A program made the position numbers and the translations under genes. From Pseudomonadota bacterium (GTDB taxonomy: Bacteria; Myxococcota_A; Polyangia; Haliangiales; Haliangiaceae): a stretch of DNA of 33,396 nucleotides. Positions within the stretch are counted from its first letter, which is position 1. Every line of letters starts with the position of its first letter. Where the stretch lies: the NCBI GenBank assembly GCA_022360315.1, contig JAKSDA010000406.1, forward strand, positions 1-33,396. Reading direction: 5' to 3'. This document shows positions 33,263 to 33,396 of the stretch, piece after piece. The notes below the pieces were generated by a model. That model saw only the letters and a list, made by a program, of their open reading frames with translations. It had not been told where the DNA came from and did not search any database.

Positions 33263-33396
33263 GAGCCGGTCCAAAACTCTCCGCGTCGCCAGAGCGCTGA
33301 TCCATCACCGCCAGCGGGCTTGCTCGTCGGTCAAATACACCCAGTATTGTCCACTCCTCGCCCACCCACTGGCGGCGCGCCTCGTCGCTCTGGCTC
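33262..33396. mobile_element. MITE copy 2, cut by the window end
   Basis: The inverted counterpart of 22133-22293, starting AGAGCCGGTCC right after a TA at 33260-33261 and running off the window with about 26 bp missing. By eye it differs from copy 1 at about five positions in 135 (about 96 percent identity), including one fewer A in the terminal repeat. The high similarity suggests recent movement. Confidence 0.8.

Noticed and set aside
1..33396. CRISPR arrays, tRNA or rRNA genes
   Set aside because: Looked for regularly spaced repeats and cloverleaf or rRNA-like sequence by eye and saw none; a tRNA or CRISPR search tool would be decisive.

Overview
The window looks like a stretch of chromosome from a large-genome, GC-rich Gram-negative bacterium, most probably a myxobacterium (Myxococcota). 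This is an inference. It rests on the GC-rich coding sequence, a very large Ser/Thr kinase fused to an NTPase and a TPR-like tail, secreted lipoproteins, an extra non-canonical DnaJ/DnaK pair next to a scaffold-like protein, frequent GTG/TTG starts, and decayed mobile DNA between genes. No rRNA or tRNA gene was recognised.

Layout. 1-4757: a palindromic repeat and a terminator-like hairpin, a GNAT acetyltransferase, and a zinc-ribbon/kinase/AAA/TPR protein. 4758-5551: AT-rich DNA and a decayed IS1380-type transposase. 5552-7749: an exported type II L-asparaginase diverging from a crotonase-family protein. 7750-9325: a repeat-rich, decaying segment with a hairpin, tandem duplications, a coiled-coil protein cut short by a 17-bp duplication, and a frameshifted ParM/StbA-like actin gene. 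9590-14549 (minus strand): a GtrA-glycosyltransferase fusion, a single-HKD phospholipase D-like protein, a SAM methyltransferase, a trypsin-like lipoprotein and an M50-like membrane metallopeptidase. 14843-21754 (plus strand): argD, a J-domain/TPR protein, a DnaK-like chaperone and an 816-residue protein. 21755-22639: repeats, a second IS1380 remnant and a 161-bp MITE. 22640-24361: a GHKL ATPase-like regulator convergent with a lipoprotein alpha/beta hydrolase. 24362-26246: gene-poor, partly AT-rich DNA with a possible somatomedin-B-like micro-ORF. 26247-31630: a hybrid histidine kinase, a RCK-gated potassium channel and a PaaZ/BoxD-like aldehyde dehydrogenase. 31631-33396: a gene-poor gap, a membrane protein, and a second MITE copy that runs off the window and supplies the upstream gene's stop codon.

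The best candidate for an undescribed system is 16133-21754. The J-domain protein, the DnaK-like protein and the 816-residue protein are consecutive on one strand, and the last two are only 12 nt apart. The J protein and the 816-residue protein share a short domain, N-terminal in one and C-terminal in the other, with a common pattern (F-x-x-S-R-(I/V)-D-G ... G-x-P ... L-x-x-L). This suggests a dedicated chaperone module with its own adaptor or scaffold, comparable in concept to the extra DnaK homologues (SglK, StkA) known in Myxococcus xanthus. Its role here is inference.
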